64,000 nucleotides of DNA from Streptomyces sp. TSRI0281. Lineage in GTDB: Bacteria > Actinomycetota > Actinomycetes > Streptomycetales > Streptomycetaceae. Numbering within the stretch: the stretch's first letter is position 1; every line of letters begins with the position of its first letter. The stretch covers positions 6,749 through 70,748 of the forward strand of contig NZ_LWLE01000035.1 of assembly GCF_001905125.1 (NCBI RefSeq). The letters run 5' to 3'. A model generated the notes under the pieces. The model was not told the DNA's origin. It ran no database searches and was given only the letters and a program-made list of their open reading frames with translations. The position numbers were made by a program, and so were the translations under genes. Shown one piece after another: positions 8,801-16,009 of the stretch.

Positions 8801-9766
8801 GATGTGATGGACTCCGAGTTCGACCGCAAGGTCGCCTCGAACGTGCCCGCGGGGGTGCCCGGCCGTGGTCAGGTGCCGGAGAAGCTGCACTTCATGGGCG
8901 CTCTGCCGCGTATCGACTCCGTCAGCAGCGGCGCGGATCTCTCCGACGGCACCGCGGCGTTCGTCGGGGCGGTGAAGGCGAACTGGTCGGGGCCCTCCGC
9001 ACCCGCGGTGCGCCTGCTGCCGCGCAAGCTGCCCGCGGACCAGCTGCCCAAGGGCTTCGAGTTCCCGGAGCGGGGCATCGCGATCGGGATCGACGAGACG
9101 GCGCTGGAGCCGGTGTTCGTCAACTTCGAGACGGACCCGTTCTTCCTGATCTTCGGCGAGAGCGAGTCCGGCAAGACCAACCTGCTGCGGCTGATCGCCA
9201 AGCAGATCGCGGAGCGGTACTCCCCCGACGAGGCGAAGCTCGTCGTCGGCGACTACCGGCGGGCGCTGCTGGGCGCGCTGCCGGAATCCCATCTGCTGGA
9301 GTACGCGCCGATGGCCAGCTCCATGCAGATGCACATGGAGGCGTTGTCGGGGGTGTTCGCGCGGCGCCAGCCGCCGACGGATGTGACTCCTCAGCAGCTG
9401 CGGGACCGCAGTTGGTGGAGCGGTCCGCAGATCTTCATCATCGTGGACGACTACGACCTGGTGGCGACGAACGCGGGCAATCCGCTGGCTCCGCTGGCGG
9501 AGTATCTGCCGTTCGCCCGGGACACCGGGGTGCGGTTCATCATCGCCCGCAACTCGGCGGGGGCGTCGAGGTCGATGTACGAGTCGTTCATGCAGCGGAT
9601 CAAGGAACTGGGCGCGCAGGGCGTCGTCCTGTCCGGCGATCCGGGCGAGGGCGAGCTGATCGGGTCGGTGCGCGGCCACGTGATGCCGCCGGGGCGCGGG
9701 TATTTCGCGTCACGCAGGCGCGGTACGCCGCTGGTGCAGATCGGGCGGTTGCCGGAGCAGCACTGA
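5807..9766 (+). CDS. eccC: Type VII secretion FtsK/SpoIIIE ATPase EccC (single-chain EccCa+EccCb)
   Basis: Motor ATPase of the ESX system that recognises WXG100 substrates. The 1319-aa chain has two N-terminal membrane segments (about 38-57 and 64-84) and three FtsK/SpoIIIE ATPase domains with Walker A motifs GATGSGKSE (~475), GGPQSGKST (~832) and GESESGKTN (~1117). The first domain has a full Walker B with catalytic Glu (VLVIDEFSELL, ~583). The second (FLVIDGWGG) and third (FIIVDDYDLV) lack that Glu, as in characterised EccC where domains 2 and 3 bind substrate rather than hydrolyse. Unlike mycobacterial ESX-1, where two polypeptides are used, this is one chain. GTG start at 5807. Confidence 0.95.
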   Translation: MSQIVVKRPPRSLPPEVPTEELTLEAPPELPRGQQEGMLMQILPVLGMGSSVVFFFSPQAPPFMRIMGVLMLVSTVGMVVAQLVRHRRGTQGQMADVRRDYLKYLAQTRRTVRRTARSQRDVQLYLHPAPEQLWSVVAEGSRVWERRVGDKDFAQVRVGLGAQQLSTPLAAPDTAPVDELEPMCAGAMQQFLAVHGSLDGLPMAVSMRAFYHVTVSGQPEAAQSTARSLVAQLVTLHSPEDLMVAVVAAPSAVARWDWTKWLPHTQVPGQVDGAGTKRLFGDDLGELEQLLASRLDGRPRFGRESQPVLDQPHVVVVLDGGMVPPDSLFAAAEGLQGVTIVEVVSGELDEQRGGLSVVVRPGLLRLESGARLAYEGLPDGMSLPAAEALARQLAPLRVGGGDDDEPLLANLDFTDLLNLGDAGSVDVARTWRPRSVSERLRVPIGIGEDGQPVMLDLKEAAQEGMGPHGLCVGATGSGKSELLRTLVLGLAVTHSSETLNFVLADFKGGATFAGMSQMPHVAAVITNLADDLTLVDRMGDAIRGELQRRQELLRSAGNYANMHDYEKARAAGAALEPLASLVLVIDEFSELLTAKPDFIDMFIQIGRIGRSLGVHLLLASQRLEEGKLRGLDTYLSYRVGLRTFSAAESRTALGVPDAYHLPSVPGSGYLKFGTDEMTRFKAAYVSGTYRTGGPDLSVGQLPIERRPAVFSAAPVPVVYAAPDPAQLAAARSAADDDALADTVLDVIVRRLEGQGVPAHQVWLPPLDRAPTLDQLLPGLAPTSDRGFSSTEYTRPGGLTVPLGLIDKPFEQRREVLYRDFSGAAGHMMVVGGPQSGKSTMMRALVSSFALTHTPHEVQFYGLDFGGGGLVSLAELPHVGGMASRLDPERVRRTVAEVAGVLNRREEFFRAHSIDSIATYRRKRARGELPGEPWGDVFLVIDGWGGFRAEYEMLEQTVTDIASRGLGYGIHVIITAARYMEVRAALKDQILGRLELRLGDVMDSEFDRKVASNVPAGVPGRGQVPEKLHFMGALPRIDSVSSGADLSDGTAAFVGAVKANWSGPSAPAVRLLPRKLPADQLPKGFEFPERGIAIGIDETALEPVFVNFETDPFFLIFGESESGKTNLLRLIAKQIAERYSPDEAKLVVGDYRRALLGALPESHLLEYAPMASSMQMHMEALSGVFARRQPPTDVTPQQLRDRSWWSGPQIFIIVDDYDLVATNAGNPLAPLAEYLPFARDTGVRFIIARNSAGASRSMYESFMQRIKELGAQGVVLSGDPGEGELIGSVRGHVMPPGRGYFASRRRGTPLVQIGRLPEQH

Positions 9767-9785
9767 GACAGTGCCGTCGGTGTCG

Positions 9786-9824
9786 ACCGGGGCCCCCGCG
9801 CGATGTGTGCGCGGGGGCCCCGGT
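9786..9824 (+). terminator. Terminator after eccC
   Basis: Perfect 16-bp inverted repeat (ACCGGGGCCCCCGCGC and its complement) around a 7-nt loop, starting 20 nt after the eccC stop. A strong GC-rich hairpin without a U-tract, typical of Streptomyces. It suggests the downstream genes have their own promoter. Confidence 0.8.
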
Positions 9825-9987
9825 GCGTTCCGGGGGTCGGGGGTGTTCGCGGGCGCAGGTTTCGGGCCTGCGGGGGCGGGGCCGGACCGTGACCGGTAGC
9901 CACCATGTATTAGCGTCGAGTGGGTGATCCATCGGTGCGCCCGGACACGGCGGCACCGTCCACAGGCATGCGATACGGGGGAATCTG

Positions 9988-10440
9988 ATGGGCTTCGACG
10001 ACGAGTGGGCCACGCTGCGCGCGGAGGCCACTCAACGGCAGAGCACGAGTATGCGGCTGAACAGCGCCGACGACGGCCCGCCGCCCGGCCTCGGCGGGCA
10101 GGTCCTGGCCTCGACGCCCGCGGAGAAGGCAGCCGCCGCGAACACCATCCAGAACGAGTTGGAGGGCAGTACCCAGAAGTCCACCAACTGGGCGGACGAG
10201 TCGTCGGCCGCGGCGGCCAGGGAGTTCACCGACTGGGCCACCGGTCCAGCCATCACCAAGCTGGGCGAGACCTGGGACAAACAGGTCAAGACGCTAATGG
10301 GCCGGCTCAGCTCGGAAAAGAACGGCCTGCGCGGAGCGGCCAACGGCTTCGCCCGCACCGACCTGGACATCAATTCCCAGTTCTCGCCGCTGCTCAAGCC
10401 GCAGTACGGGCCGTGGGCGTCCGGCCTCGGCGGGGTATAG
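9988..10440 (+). CDS. Small helical type VII-associated protein, function unknown
   Basis: A 150-aa soluble, mainly helical and Ala-rich protein without signal peptide or membrane segment. It contains several Trp-centred helices (EFTDWATG, GETWDKQVKTLMGRL) reminiscent of WXG100-superfamily substrates or chaperones, but no clean WXG hairpin. The ATG is preceded by GGGGGAA, the same Shine-Dalgarno form used by other genes in this locus. It is first in the eccC-downstream block, after a strong terminator and before a lipoprotein. I do not recognise a named family; a secreted substrate or partner of the 763-aa protein two genes downstream is inferred from context only. Confidence 0.8.
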   Translation: MGFDDEWATLRAEATQRQSTSMRLNSADDGPPPGLGGQVLASTPAEKAAAANTIQNELEGSTQKSTNWADESSAAAAREFTDWATGPAITKLGETWDKQVKTLMGRLSSEKNGLRGAANGFARTDLDINSQFSPLLKPQYGPWASGLGGV

Positions 10441-10511
10441 GGCGGAAGCAGATCATGACCCGGCACCCGTTGCCCCTCCCCCGTACCCACAGGACGAAAG
10501 GCCCCGGCGCC

Positions 10512-11210
10512 ATGGAACGCACACGACTCCGGCGCGGTGCCGCCCTGACCTTGCTGCTCGCGACGGCGCTGCTGACCGGTTGCCAGCAGGGCGATGGTGA
10601 CGGTGGATCCAGCGCTTCCGACGCGGGGACGGGGAAGGCGGCCGGTCCCGTGAGCGTCTCCGCGCTCCGGGCGGCCGCGGACAAGGTCGGGCCGGACGGG
10701 GCGGACGACTGCCCGCTCCCGTACGACATCGCCCGCGCGGCCAAGGCGGCGGGGCTGTCCGGGGAGACGGGTGCCGGTGCCGCCGCGGGCGGCGACGCGG
10801 ACGCGTCTGCCGTCACCGCCGAGAACGGGCGCGGCACTGAGGGGCCGGGCGGATTCGCGGCCAACCCCGGGGCGTTGGTCAGCTGCCTCTTCCATGTGGG
10901 CGCCGGCACCGTGGAAGTACACACGATCGCCGCGGAATCGGCGTCGGCCGAGAACCTGCTGGCCCCGGTGATCATGGCTGCCGGCGGGTTCTCGACCGAG
11001 CAGCTGACCGCGTACCTCAAGCGCACGGGGACGGGCGCGCCGGGCGAGGCGGTGGCCTCCGAGAACGGCGACTGCGTCACCGTGCGGGTGAAGCCCACCG
11101 ATGGCGGCGACGCCTCGCTGGTGGTGACGGCGGGCGAAGCCGGAAGGCCCGGACCCGGCCGCGAGAAGCTCTCGGGCCTCGCCCTGGCCCTGCACGCGCA
11201 GCTCGCCTGA
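10512..11210 (+). CDS. Predicted lipoprotein in the type VII locus, function unknown
   Basis: A 232-aa exported protein. The signal peptide has a basic start (MERTRLRRGA), a hydrophobic core (LTLLLATALL) and the lipobox LLTGC, so lipidation of Cys ~22 is predicted. A Gly/Ser/Asp-rich linker follows, then a domain with paired cysteines (DDCPLPYDIARAAKAAG, VSCLFHVGAG, NGDCVTV) that may form disulphides. I recognise no catalytic motif. It sits between two cytosolic candidate type VII substrates and could be a cell-surface partner or immunity-like protein; that is inference. Confidence 0.82.
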   Translation: MERTRLRRGAALTLLLATALLTGCQQGDGDGGSSASDAGTGKAAGPVSVSALRAAADKVGPDGADDCPLPYDIARAAKAAGLSGETGAGAAAGGDADASAVTAENGRGTEGPGGFAANPGALVSCLFHVGAGTVEVHTIAAESASAENLLAPVIMAAGGFSTEQLTAYLKRTGTGAPGEAVASENGDCVTVRVKPTDGGDASLVVTAGEAGRPGPGREKLSGLALALHAQLA

Positions 11211-11284
11211 GATCCGGCCGCCACCACGCAGGGCCGGGCCGCGCCGACCGGCCGCTTCGACAAACACAGCACCAGGGGGAAAAC

Positions 11285-13576
11285 ATGCTCACCTACAGCG
11301 AGGTCATGACGACCGACCTGAGCAAGCTGACCGCGGCCGCGGACAAGTGGGACGACGCGGCCGCAGAGATCAAGAAGGTCGAGAACCGGTACAAGGACAG
11401 CGTTCAGTGCATCACGCTCGGCCAGTCCTGGTCCGGGCTGAGCGCGAACACCGCGCAGATGAACTTCGCCGCCACACGCTACGAGTACGCCGCCGCGCAG
11501 ACCCAGGCCAAGGCCATAGCCTCGCTGCTGCGGGACGCGCACAACGACTTCGTACGGCTGAAGAAGAACCTGGAGAACCAGTGCGCCGCAGCGGTCACAG
11601 CGGGCATGAAGATCTCCGAGGGTGGCGTGGCCACCTACGACTACGCGAAACTCACGGAAGGCGAACTCGCGGCCACCCGGCACGACCCGGACTACGCGGA
11701 GAGCATCCGCAAATCCGTGGCGTCCTGGTCGAAAGCGATCGACGACTGCGTCAAGGCGGTGGACGACGCCGACCAGGGCGTGAAGATCGCGTTGGAGGCC
11801 GTCACCAAGGACGGGTACGGGGACAGGAACGACAACACGCTGGGCACCGGCTTCAACGCGCACGCCCAGGGCGACGTGGAGAAGTACGAGGCGGAGAACA
11901 CCAAGGACATCGCCACTCGTATCAACAACGGTGACAAGGTCTCCGCGGCCGACATGGCAGAGTTCCAGCGCTCGGTGCGGGACAACTCGCACGACAAGGC
12001 CTTCTCCCAGACGCTTCTCAACGGGCTGGGCCCGGACGGGCTGATCAAGGTCAACAACAAGCTCAACGACCGCGCCTACGACTCGGACAAGAAGAACAAG
12101 GACCAGTACCTGGAGATCCAGAAGGGCCTGGCCAACTCCGCCGCCACCGCTACCCAGGTGCCGGGAAGCGTCAAGGACGCACCGCCCGGATCGGAGGCGT
12201 TCAAGAGGTGGAAGGCATCCGACGAGGGCAGGTTCTACCGGGAGTGGACGGACAAACTCGACAGCTCCGGCACCAAGAACTTCGGCTCGAACACCCAGCC
12301 GCTTTACGGCTACCAGTCGTTCGTCAGCATGATGCAGCACGCGGACACGAAGTTCGACGATCAATTCCTGTACGAGCTGGGCGATGATCTCATCGCCGCC
12401 GAGAAGAAGCAGGACGGCATCTTCACGTTGTGGGGCGGCGGTCGCAAGGGCATCGAGAGCGACCCGATCGATGGCCTCCTCGGTGTCATGAGCAAGAACC
12501 CGGACGCCGCCACCGCCTTCTTCGACTCGCAGGGCAACGGTGCGGCCGGCGACAGGGTGTCCAACGACCACCTGACTTACCTGCTCGGCGGCGGTGACGA
12601 CGCTCGCGACTGGCCGAAGAACACGGTCACCGGCTACGGCATCACGACGTTCGACGACCCGACGTCCAAGATCGGCCTCGGTCTTGCCCTGGAGGCGGCG
12701 ACAACGGGCCGCGAACCCAACACCGGGGGCGCTTCGTTCGGCCACCACTCGGAGGCGCAGGCCCGGGTGATGCAGGAGACCATCAGCGTCCTGGACCAGG
12801 ATTCCAAGGGCGACACGATCCCGCAGAACCTGAAGGTGCCCCTCGGCCGTGCACTGTCCGACTACACCGTCGACACCCACGCCATCCTCAGCGGTACCGC
12901 CCCGGGCAGCCCCACCGGTGGCGACGCGATCACCGCCCGCGGCGACGAGTCCGGAATCACCAATTCCAAGCACAGCCTTCTGCGTGTGATGCGTGGCGTT
13001 TCGGACGCCGCGTACGGGCAGACGGCCGACGGCGAGCCCGTGCTCGTCTACGACATGCTGTACGAGAACGAGAAGCGGTACGCGGCCGAGTACCTCCTTA
13101 CCGCGAAGGACGCTCCACCGGAGCAGGTGGGCAATGTCGTCGGCGACTGGGACAACAAGGCACGCCACGTCGGCGAGGTGTACGGGGCGATGAACGCCAT
13201 CGGCTCCGACATGACCCTCGACGACCGCGACACCAAGATCGGGAACCTCAACGACGAGATGCGCTACACGTACCACGGCGTCGGCGGCCTCTTCACACAG
13301 ATCCCGGTCGTGGGCGACCCCATCCAGCGCATGGTCGACGCGGCCACCTACGAGTACTCGAAGGACGTCGCCGCTGAGGCGGAGGACGCCGCCCGCGCCA
13401 AGGAGAGCACCAACACCTCGGCGGGGATCGCGGGCACGAACCAGCTCCTCGACGCGTGGGGGAACGAACGAGGCTTCGCGGGCACGGACGCGCACGACCA
13501 TGCCAAGGGCGAAGCCAAGCAGAGTTACATCACCGGGCGCGAAGACGCGTACTCGGCGCTGCGCACGAGGAAGTAG
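11285..13576 (+). CDS. Large WXG-containing type VII candidate substrate
   Basis: A 763-aa protein with no signal peptide. The first ~130 residues form a helical hairpin with a central W-S-G at residues 49-51 (TLGQSWSGLSAN), the WXG100/LXG-like export module. A long, polar C-terminal region with many Asp/Lys repeats and no recognised enzymatic motif follows. The overall layout resembles large actinobacterial WXG proteins such as those I associate with DUF6571, a tentative match. The ATG is preceded by GGGGGAAAA. It ends 3 nt before the next gene, so the two are very likely co-transcribed. It could be a structural ESX component or an effector; the sequence does not decide. Confidence 0.85.
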   Translation: MLTYSEVMTTDLSKLTAAADKWDDAAAEIKKVENRYKDSVQCITLGQSWSGLSANTAQMNFAATRYEYAAAQTQAKAIASLLRDAHNDFVRLKKNLENQCAAAVTAGMKISEGGVATYDYAKLTEGELAATRHDPDYAESIRKSVASWSKAIDDCVKAVDDADQGVKIALEAVTKDGYGDRNDNTLGTGFNAHAQGDVEKYEAENTKDIATRINNGDKVSAADMAEFQRSVRDNSHDKAFSQTLLNGLGPDGLIKVNNKLNDRAYDSDKKNKDQYLEIQKGLANSAATATQVPGSVKDAPPGSEAFKRWKASDEGRFYREWTDKLDSSGTKNFGSNTQPLYGYQSFVSMMQHADTKFDDQFLYELGDDLIAAEKKQDGIFTLWGGGRKGIESDPIDGLLGVMSKNPDAATAFFDSQGNGAAGDRVSNDHLTYLLGGGDDARDWPKNTVTGYGITTFDDPTSKIGLGLALEAATTGREPNTGGASFGHHSEAQARVMQETISVLDQDSKGDTIPQNLKVPLGRALSDYTVDTHAILSGTAPGSPTGGDAITARGDESGITNSKHSLLRVMRGVSDAAYGQTADGEPVLVYDMLYENEKRYAAEYLLTAKDAPPEQVGNVVGDWDNKARHVGEVYGAMNAIGSDMTLDDRDTKIGNLNDEMRYTYHGVGGLFTQIPVVGDPIQRMVDAATYEYSKDVAAEAEDAARAKESTNTSAGIAGTNQLLDAWGNERGFAGTDAHDHAKGEAKQSYITGREDAYSALRTRK

Positions 13577-13579
13577 GAC

Positions 13580-14596
13580 ATGACACAAGGCAAGGGCAAC
13601 CGGGCACCCCGGTGGAAGTGGATCGCTCCGGTAGTGGCGCTCGGTGTCGTGCTCGCGGCCGTCCATGTGTGGCTGAACACCAACCTCTTCGCCGACGACG
13701 ACGTGTGCGGGGGCCTCGTGTCGACGGCGCGGGCCGACTCGGTGCTGTCCGGGGGCGGCCGTATCTCCGACGGGGACGGCCCGGACGGCCGGCCGGGCGA
13801 CGCATGGGAATTCTCCTGCACCGTCGAGTCCTCGTCCCTCCTGCCCGGGGCGGAGAAGGGGCACCTGAGGATCTCGGGGACCCACGAGCGGGGCGACTTC
13901 GCCTTCACGGACGGCCGCTGGCCCACTCCCGCCACGGTGTCCTTCTTCTCCGGACCGGCGACCGGCGGAGTGGGCAAGGACCACGGCTGGGTGCTCCTGC
14001 CGGCCGACTGCGCGAAGACGGCCCCGGCCATCATCGAGGGCTACGCGCCCCAGGGCTCCGACCCCACGGCACTGGCCGGGCTCCTGACCGACGTGGCGAA
14101 CAGGGCGGCGGAACGGGCGGGGTGCGCGCCGGACCGGCCGCTCACCGCACCCGGCACGCTCCCGGCCGTCCCGGCCGCGCAGAAGGTCCCGGACGACGCG
14201 GTGTGCGGCATCGAGGGACTGGCCTTCCCCGGCCCGGTCGCGGGAAGGGAAGCGGCACGCCAGACGGTCCAGGGACGGACCGGTCCCACCTGGGCCTGCG
14301 AGGTGAGCGGGCACGCGTCCTTCGTCGTGACGCGGGAGCCGCGCGTCCTGGACGCGATCACCTCCTCCCCCGGCTTCGGGAAGCAGCCACGGATCGCGGG
14401 CCTGCGTGTCTCGGGCTTCGACCAACGGCACGTGGTGGCCGACTGCTCGGGCACACCGACGTACTTCTCGATGGAGCTCGGTCCCACGTACACAGCCGCC
14501 CTCGAATCGCCTGACACCCCCTCCCCCAGGGCTGTCTTCGCCGACTTCGTCGCCACTGCGGGCAAGAGCTTCGGCTGCTCCACCACGACTCCGTGA
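13580..14596 (+). CDS. Membrane-anchored extracellular protein, function unknown
   Basis: A 338-aa protein with a basic N-terminus, one membrane segment (about 15-34, WIAPVVALGVVLAAVHVWL) and a large outside domain. The mature part opens with DDDVCGGLV and holds about eight cysteines in two similar halves (VCGGLVSTARAD... and VCGIEGLAFPG...), suggesting a duplicated disulphide-stabilised domain. It starts 3 nt after the stop of the 763-aa WXG protein, with AGGA upstream. A surface receptor, folding partner or protective protein for its neighbour is possible; no family is recognised. Confidence 0.82.
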   Translation: MTQGKGNRAPRWKWIAPVVALGVVLAAVHVWLNTNLFADDDVCGGLVSTARADSVLSGGGRISDGDGPDGRPGDAWEFSCTVESSSLLPGAEKGHLRISGTHERGDFAFTDGRWPTPATVSFFSGPATGGVGKDHGWVLLPADCAKTAPAIIEGYAPQGSDPTALAGLLTDVANRAAERAGCAPDRPLTAPGTLPAVPAAQKVPDDAVCGIEGLAFPGPVAGREAARQTVQGRTGPTWACEVSGHASFVVTREPRVLDAITSSPGFGKQPRIAGLRVSGFDQRHVVADCSGTPTYFSMELGPTYTAALESPDTPSPRAVFADFVATAGKSFGCSTTTP

Positions 14597-14689
14597 ACCG
14601 GGTCCGACCCCGCCCCCGGTGCCGGTGTGCGGAGATAGCCTGCACAGGGCGAGGAGCACGTTCCCGCCGCACGAGAGGAAAGGCAACTG

Positions 14690-14923
14690 ATGGGCACGCA
14701 AGCGGAGAAGGACGAGCTGTACGCGCTCGACATCTCGGGGGTGGAGTGGCTCAGTGCCCCGGGCACGGAGGAGGCGGAGGAGCGCGTCGAGATCGCGCAT
14801 CTGCCGGGCGGGGCCGTGGCGATGCGGTCCTCGCTGGATCCGGATACCGTGCTGCGGTACACGGAGGCCGAGTGGACCGCGTTCGTGCTGGGCGCCCGTG
14901 ACGGCGAGTTCGACCTGAAGTAG
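14690..14923 (+). CDS. DUF397 domain protein (BldB-like)
   Basis: A 77-aa protein with the DUF397 core: VEWLSAPGTEEAEERVEIA, then PGGAVAMRSSLDPDT and LRYTEAEWTAFVLGARDGEF. The family includes the Streptomyces developmental regulator BldB and the small partners of WhiJ-type regulators (established knowledge). In S. coelicolor, as I recall, bldB lies in the esx cluster, so this may be the bldB orthologue; I leave the symbol empty because the name cannot be proved by reading. GAGGAAAGG precedes the ATG. It is convergent with the WXG100 genes across a shared terminator. Confidence 0.85.
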   Translation: MGTQAEKDELYALDISGVEWLSAPGTEEAEERVEIAHLPGGAVAMRSSLDPDTVLRYTEAEWTAFVLGARDGEFDLK

Positions 14924-14934
14924 ACGTGGCGCGA

Positions 14935-14976
14935 CGCGAGAGGGGCACGCTCGGGTGGGAGCGTGCCCCTCTCGCG
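14935..14976. terminator. Bidirectional terminator between DUF397 gene and WXG100 genes
   Basis: Perfect 18-bp inverted repeat (CGCGAGAGGGGCACGCTC and its complement) around a 6-nt loop. It lies 12 nt after the plus-strand stop and 66 nt beyond the minus-strand stop of the convergent WXG100 gene, so it can serve both. Confidence 0.85.
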
Positions 14977-15041
14977 CGTGCGTGGGAGCCCGTGTGCCGC
15001 CGTGGGCGCGCCGCGGCGGCGCACGGGCCGGAACGCGTGGG

Positions 15042-15347
15042 TCAGAACGCCTCGGTGAAGTAGCGCGAGGCCTTCACGTCGGTGGAGCGGTAGCTGTCCT
15101 TGCCGGACTCGATGATCTTGGCTACCTGGTCCAGCCGCTTCTGCATGTGGTCGGCCCGGCCCTTGTACTTGCTCTGGAGGTTGACGTACTCGCCGTGAGC
15201 GTCACCGTCCCAGGTGTCGGTGACGACCTTGAGGGCGGCGTCCATCTCTTCGAGGTCCTTGATGATGTTGCGCGACACCACACGGATGCGGTTCGCCATC
15301 TCCTGGACGCTCTCGTACCTGACCTTGGTGTTCGGGTCCCCAGCCAT
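15042..15347 (-). CDS. WXG100 family type VII secreted protein (second of Esx pair)
   Basis: A 101-aa ESAT-6/CFP-10-type protein: two long helices joined by a turn holding WDG (VTDTWDGDAHGEY), a conservative WXG variant. The C-terminal tail contains YRSTD, matching the YxxxD/E secretion signal carried by one partner of each Esx heterodimer. It lies 52 nt downstream of the other WXG100 gene and is expected to form a heterodimer with it and to be exported by EccC. AGAGGAG precedes the ATG. It corresponds to one of S. coelicolor EsxA/EsxB; I do not assign which. Confidence 0.92.
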   Translation of the reverse strand: MAGDPNTKVRYESVQEMANRIRVVSRNIIKDLEEMDAALKVVTDTWDGDAHGEYVNLQSKYKGRADHMQKRLDQVAKIIESGKDSYRSTDVKASRYFTEAF

Positions 15348-15399
15348 CAGTCTTCTCCTCTGTGCTCAGCGTGTGCGGTAAGGGGTGCGGCGGTTCGGA

Positions 15400-15750
15400 T
15401 CAGACGCCGTTCAGGCCGGACGTGTTGGAGGAGGACGCCGACTCCTTCACCGCGTTGAAGGCCGCGCGGACCTCGTCGTCGTTGGCGTTGCTGAGGTTCT
15501 TGGTCTGGCCCACGGCGTTGAGCAGCACCTGGAGCAGGCGCCGGATCTCGTCGTGGTCCTCGTTGATCGTGACCTGCGCAGTCGTGAATCCCGAGGCACC
15601 GACACCCGTCCATCCCGCGCTGACCGTCGCCAGGATGTCGGCCAGTTCACGGGCCTGCTTGGACACCGCGTCGGCCGTGTCGACGATCTTGTTCTTCGCC
15701 TGGATGATCGGATCGTCGGCGAGTCCGAAACCAGCGGCGGGGTTGGTCAT
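15400..15750 (-). CDS. WXG100 family type VII secreted protein (first of Esx pair)
   Basis: A 116-aa WXG100 protein with the hairpin motif WTG (VSAGWTGVGASGF) between two amphipathic helices (about 18-52 and 62-102). The C-terminus is Ser/Asn-rich and has no YxxxD/E signal, fitting the partner that relies on the other subunit for export. It is first in the minus-strand unit with the 101-aa WXG gene. A candidate vegetative promoter lies about 190 nt upstream. Loss of the Esx pair in S. coelicolor affects sporulation (established knowledge); the same role here is inferred. Confidence 0.92.
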   Translation of the reverse strand: MTNPAAGFGLADDPIIQAKNKIVDTADAVSKQARELADILATVSAGWTGVGASGFTTAQVTINEDHDEIRRLLQVLLNAVGQTKNLSNANDDEVRAAFNAVKESASSSNTSGLNGV

Positions 15751-15939
15751 CCGGAGGTCCTATCTCTCAGTTCCCGAGCCTGTCCGCAGGGCGCGGTCAG
15801 GCTTCCTCTTGCCCCCGTGTGCTCCGGATAAGGAGTGGGGTATGTGCAAGGCCCAAGAAGCGCGTGGCGGTGTTCCCACGCTCTGGAATCGGACTCGGCC
15901 ACTTCTCGTTCCCCCGTCACACACGTGAAGTCTGCTACC

Positions 15940-15968
15940 ACCCTAGTCACTTCGTCATCTCTCCCCAA
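15940..15968 (-). promoter_or_regulatory. Candidate promoter for the WXG100 pair
   Basis: On the minus strand, TTGGGG (15963-15968), a 17-nt spacer, then TAGGGT (15940-15945) followed by GG. This fits an HrdB-like promoter and would leave a leader of about 180 nt before the first WXG100 gene. It lies immediately downstream of the mycP stop. Confidence 0.5.
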
Positions 15969-16009
15969 CTGCGGTTTATAGGAGAGATCTCTTTCACGCG
16001 TCGGCGCTC

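Noticed and set aside
4925..9679. Very long open frame antisense to eccC (about 1584 codons)
   Set aside because: It mirrors the G/C third-position bias of eccC on the opposite strand, is Arg/Pro/His-rich without any domain, and no ribosome-binding site fits.
10394..14800. Long open frame (about 1468 codons) antisense to the cargo block
   Set aside because: It crosses three well-supported plus-strand genes and an intergenic gap, and its composition is a shadow of their codons.
14593..14901. Frame overlapping the DUF397 gene in another register
   Set aside because: Arg/Gly-rich shadow; the DUF397 frame has a clear Shine-Dalgarno and family motifs.
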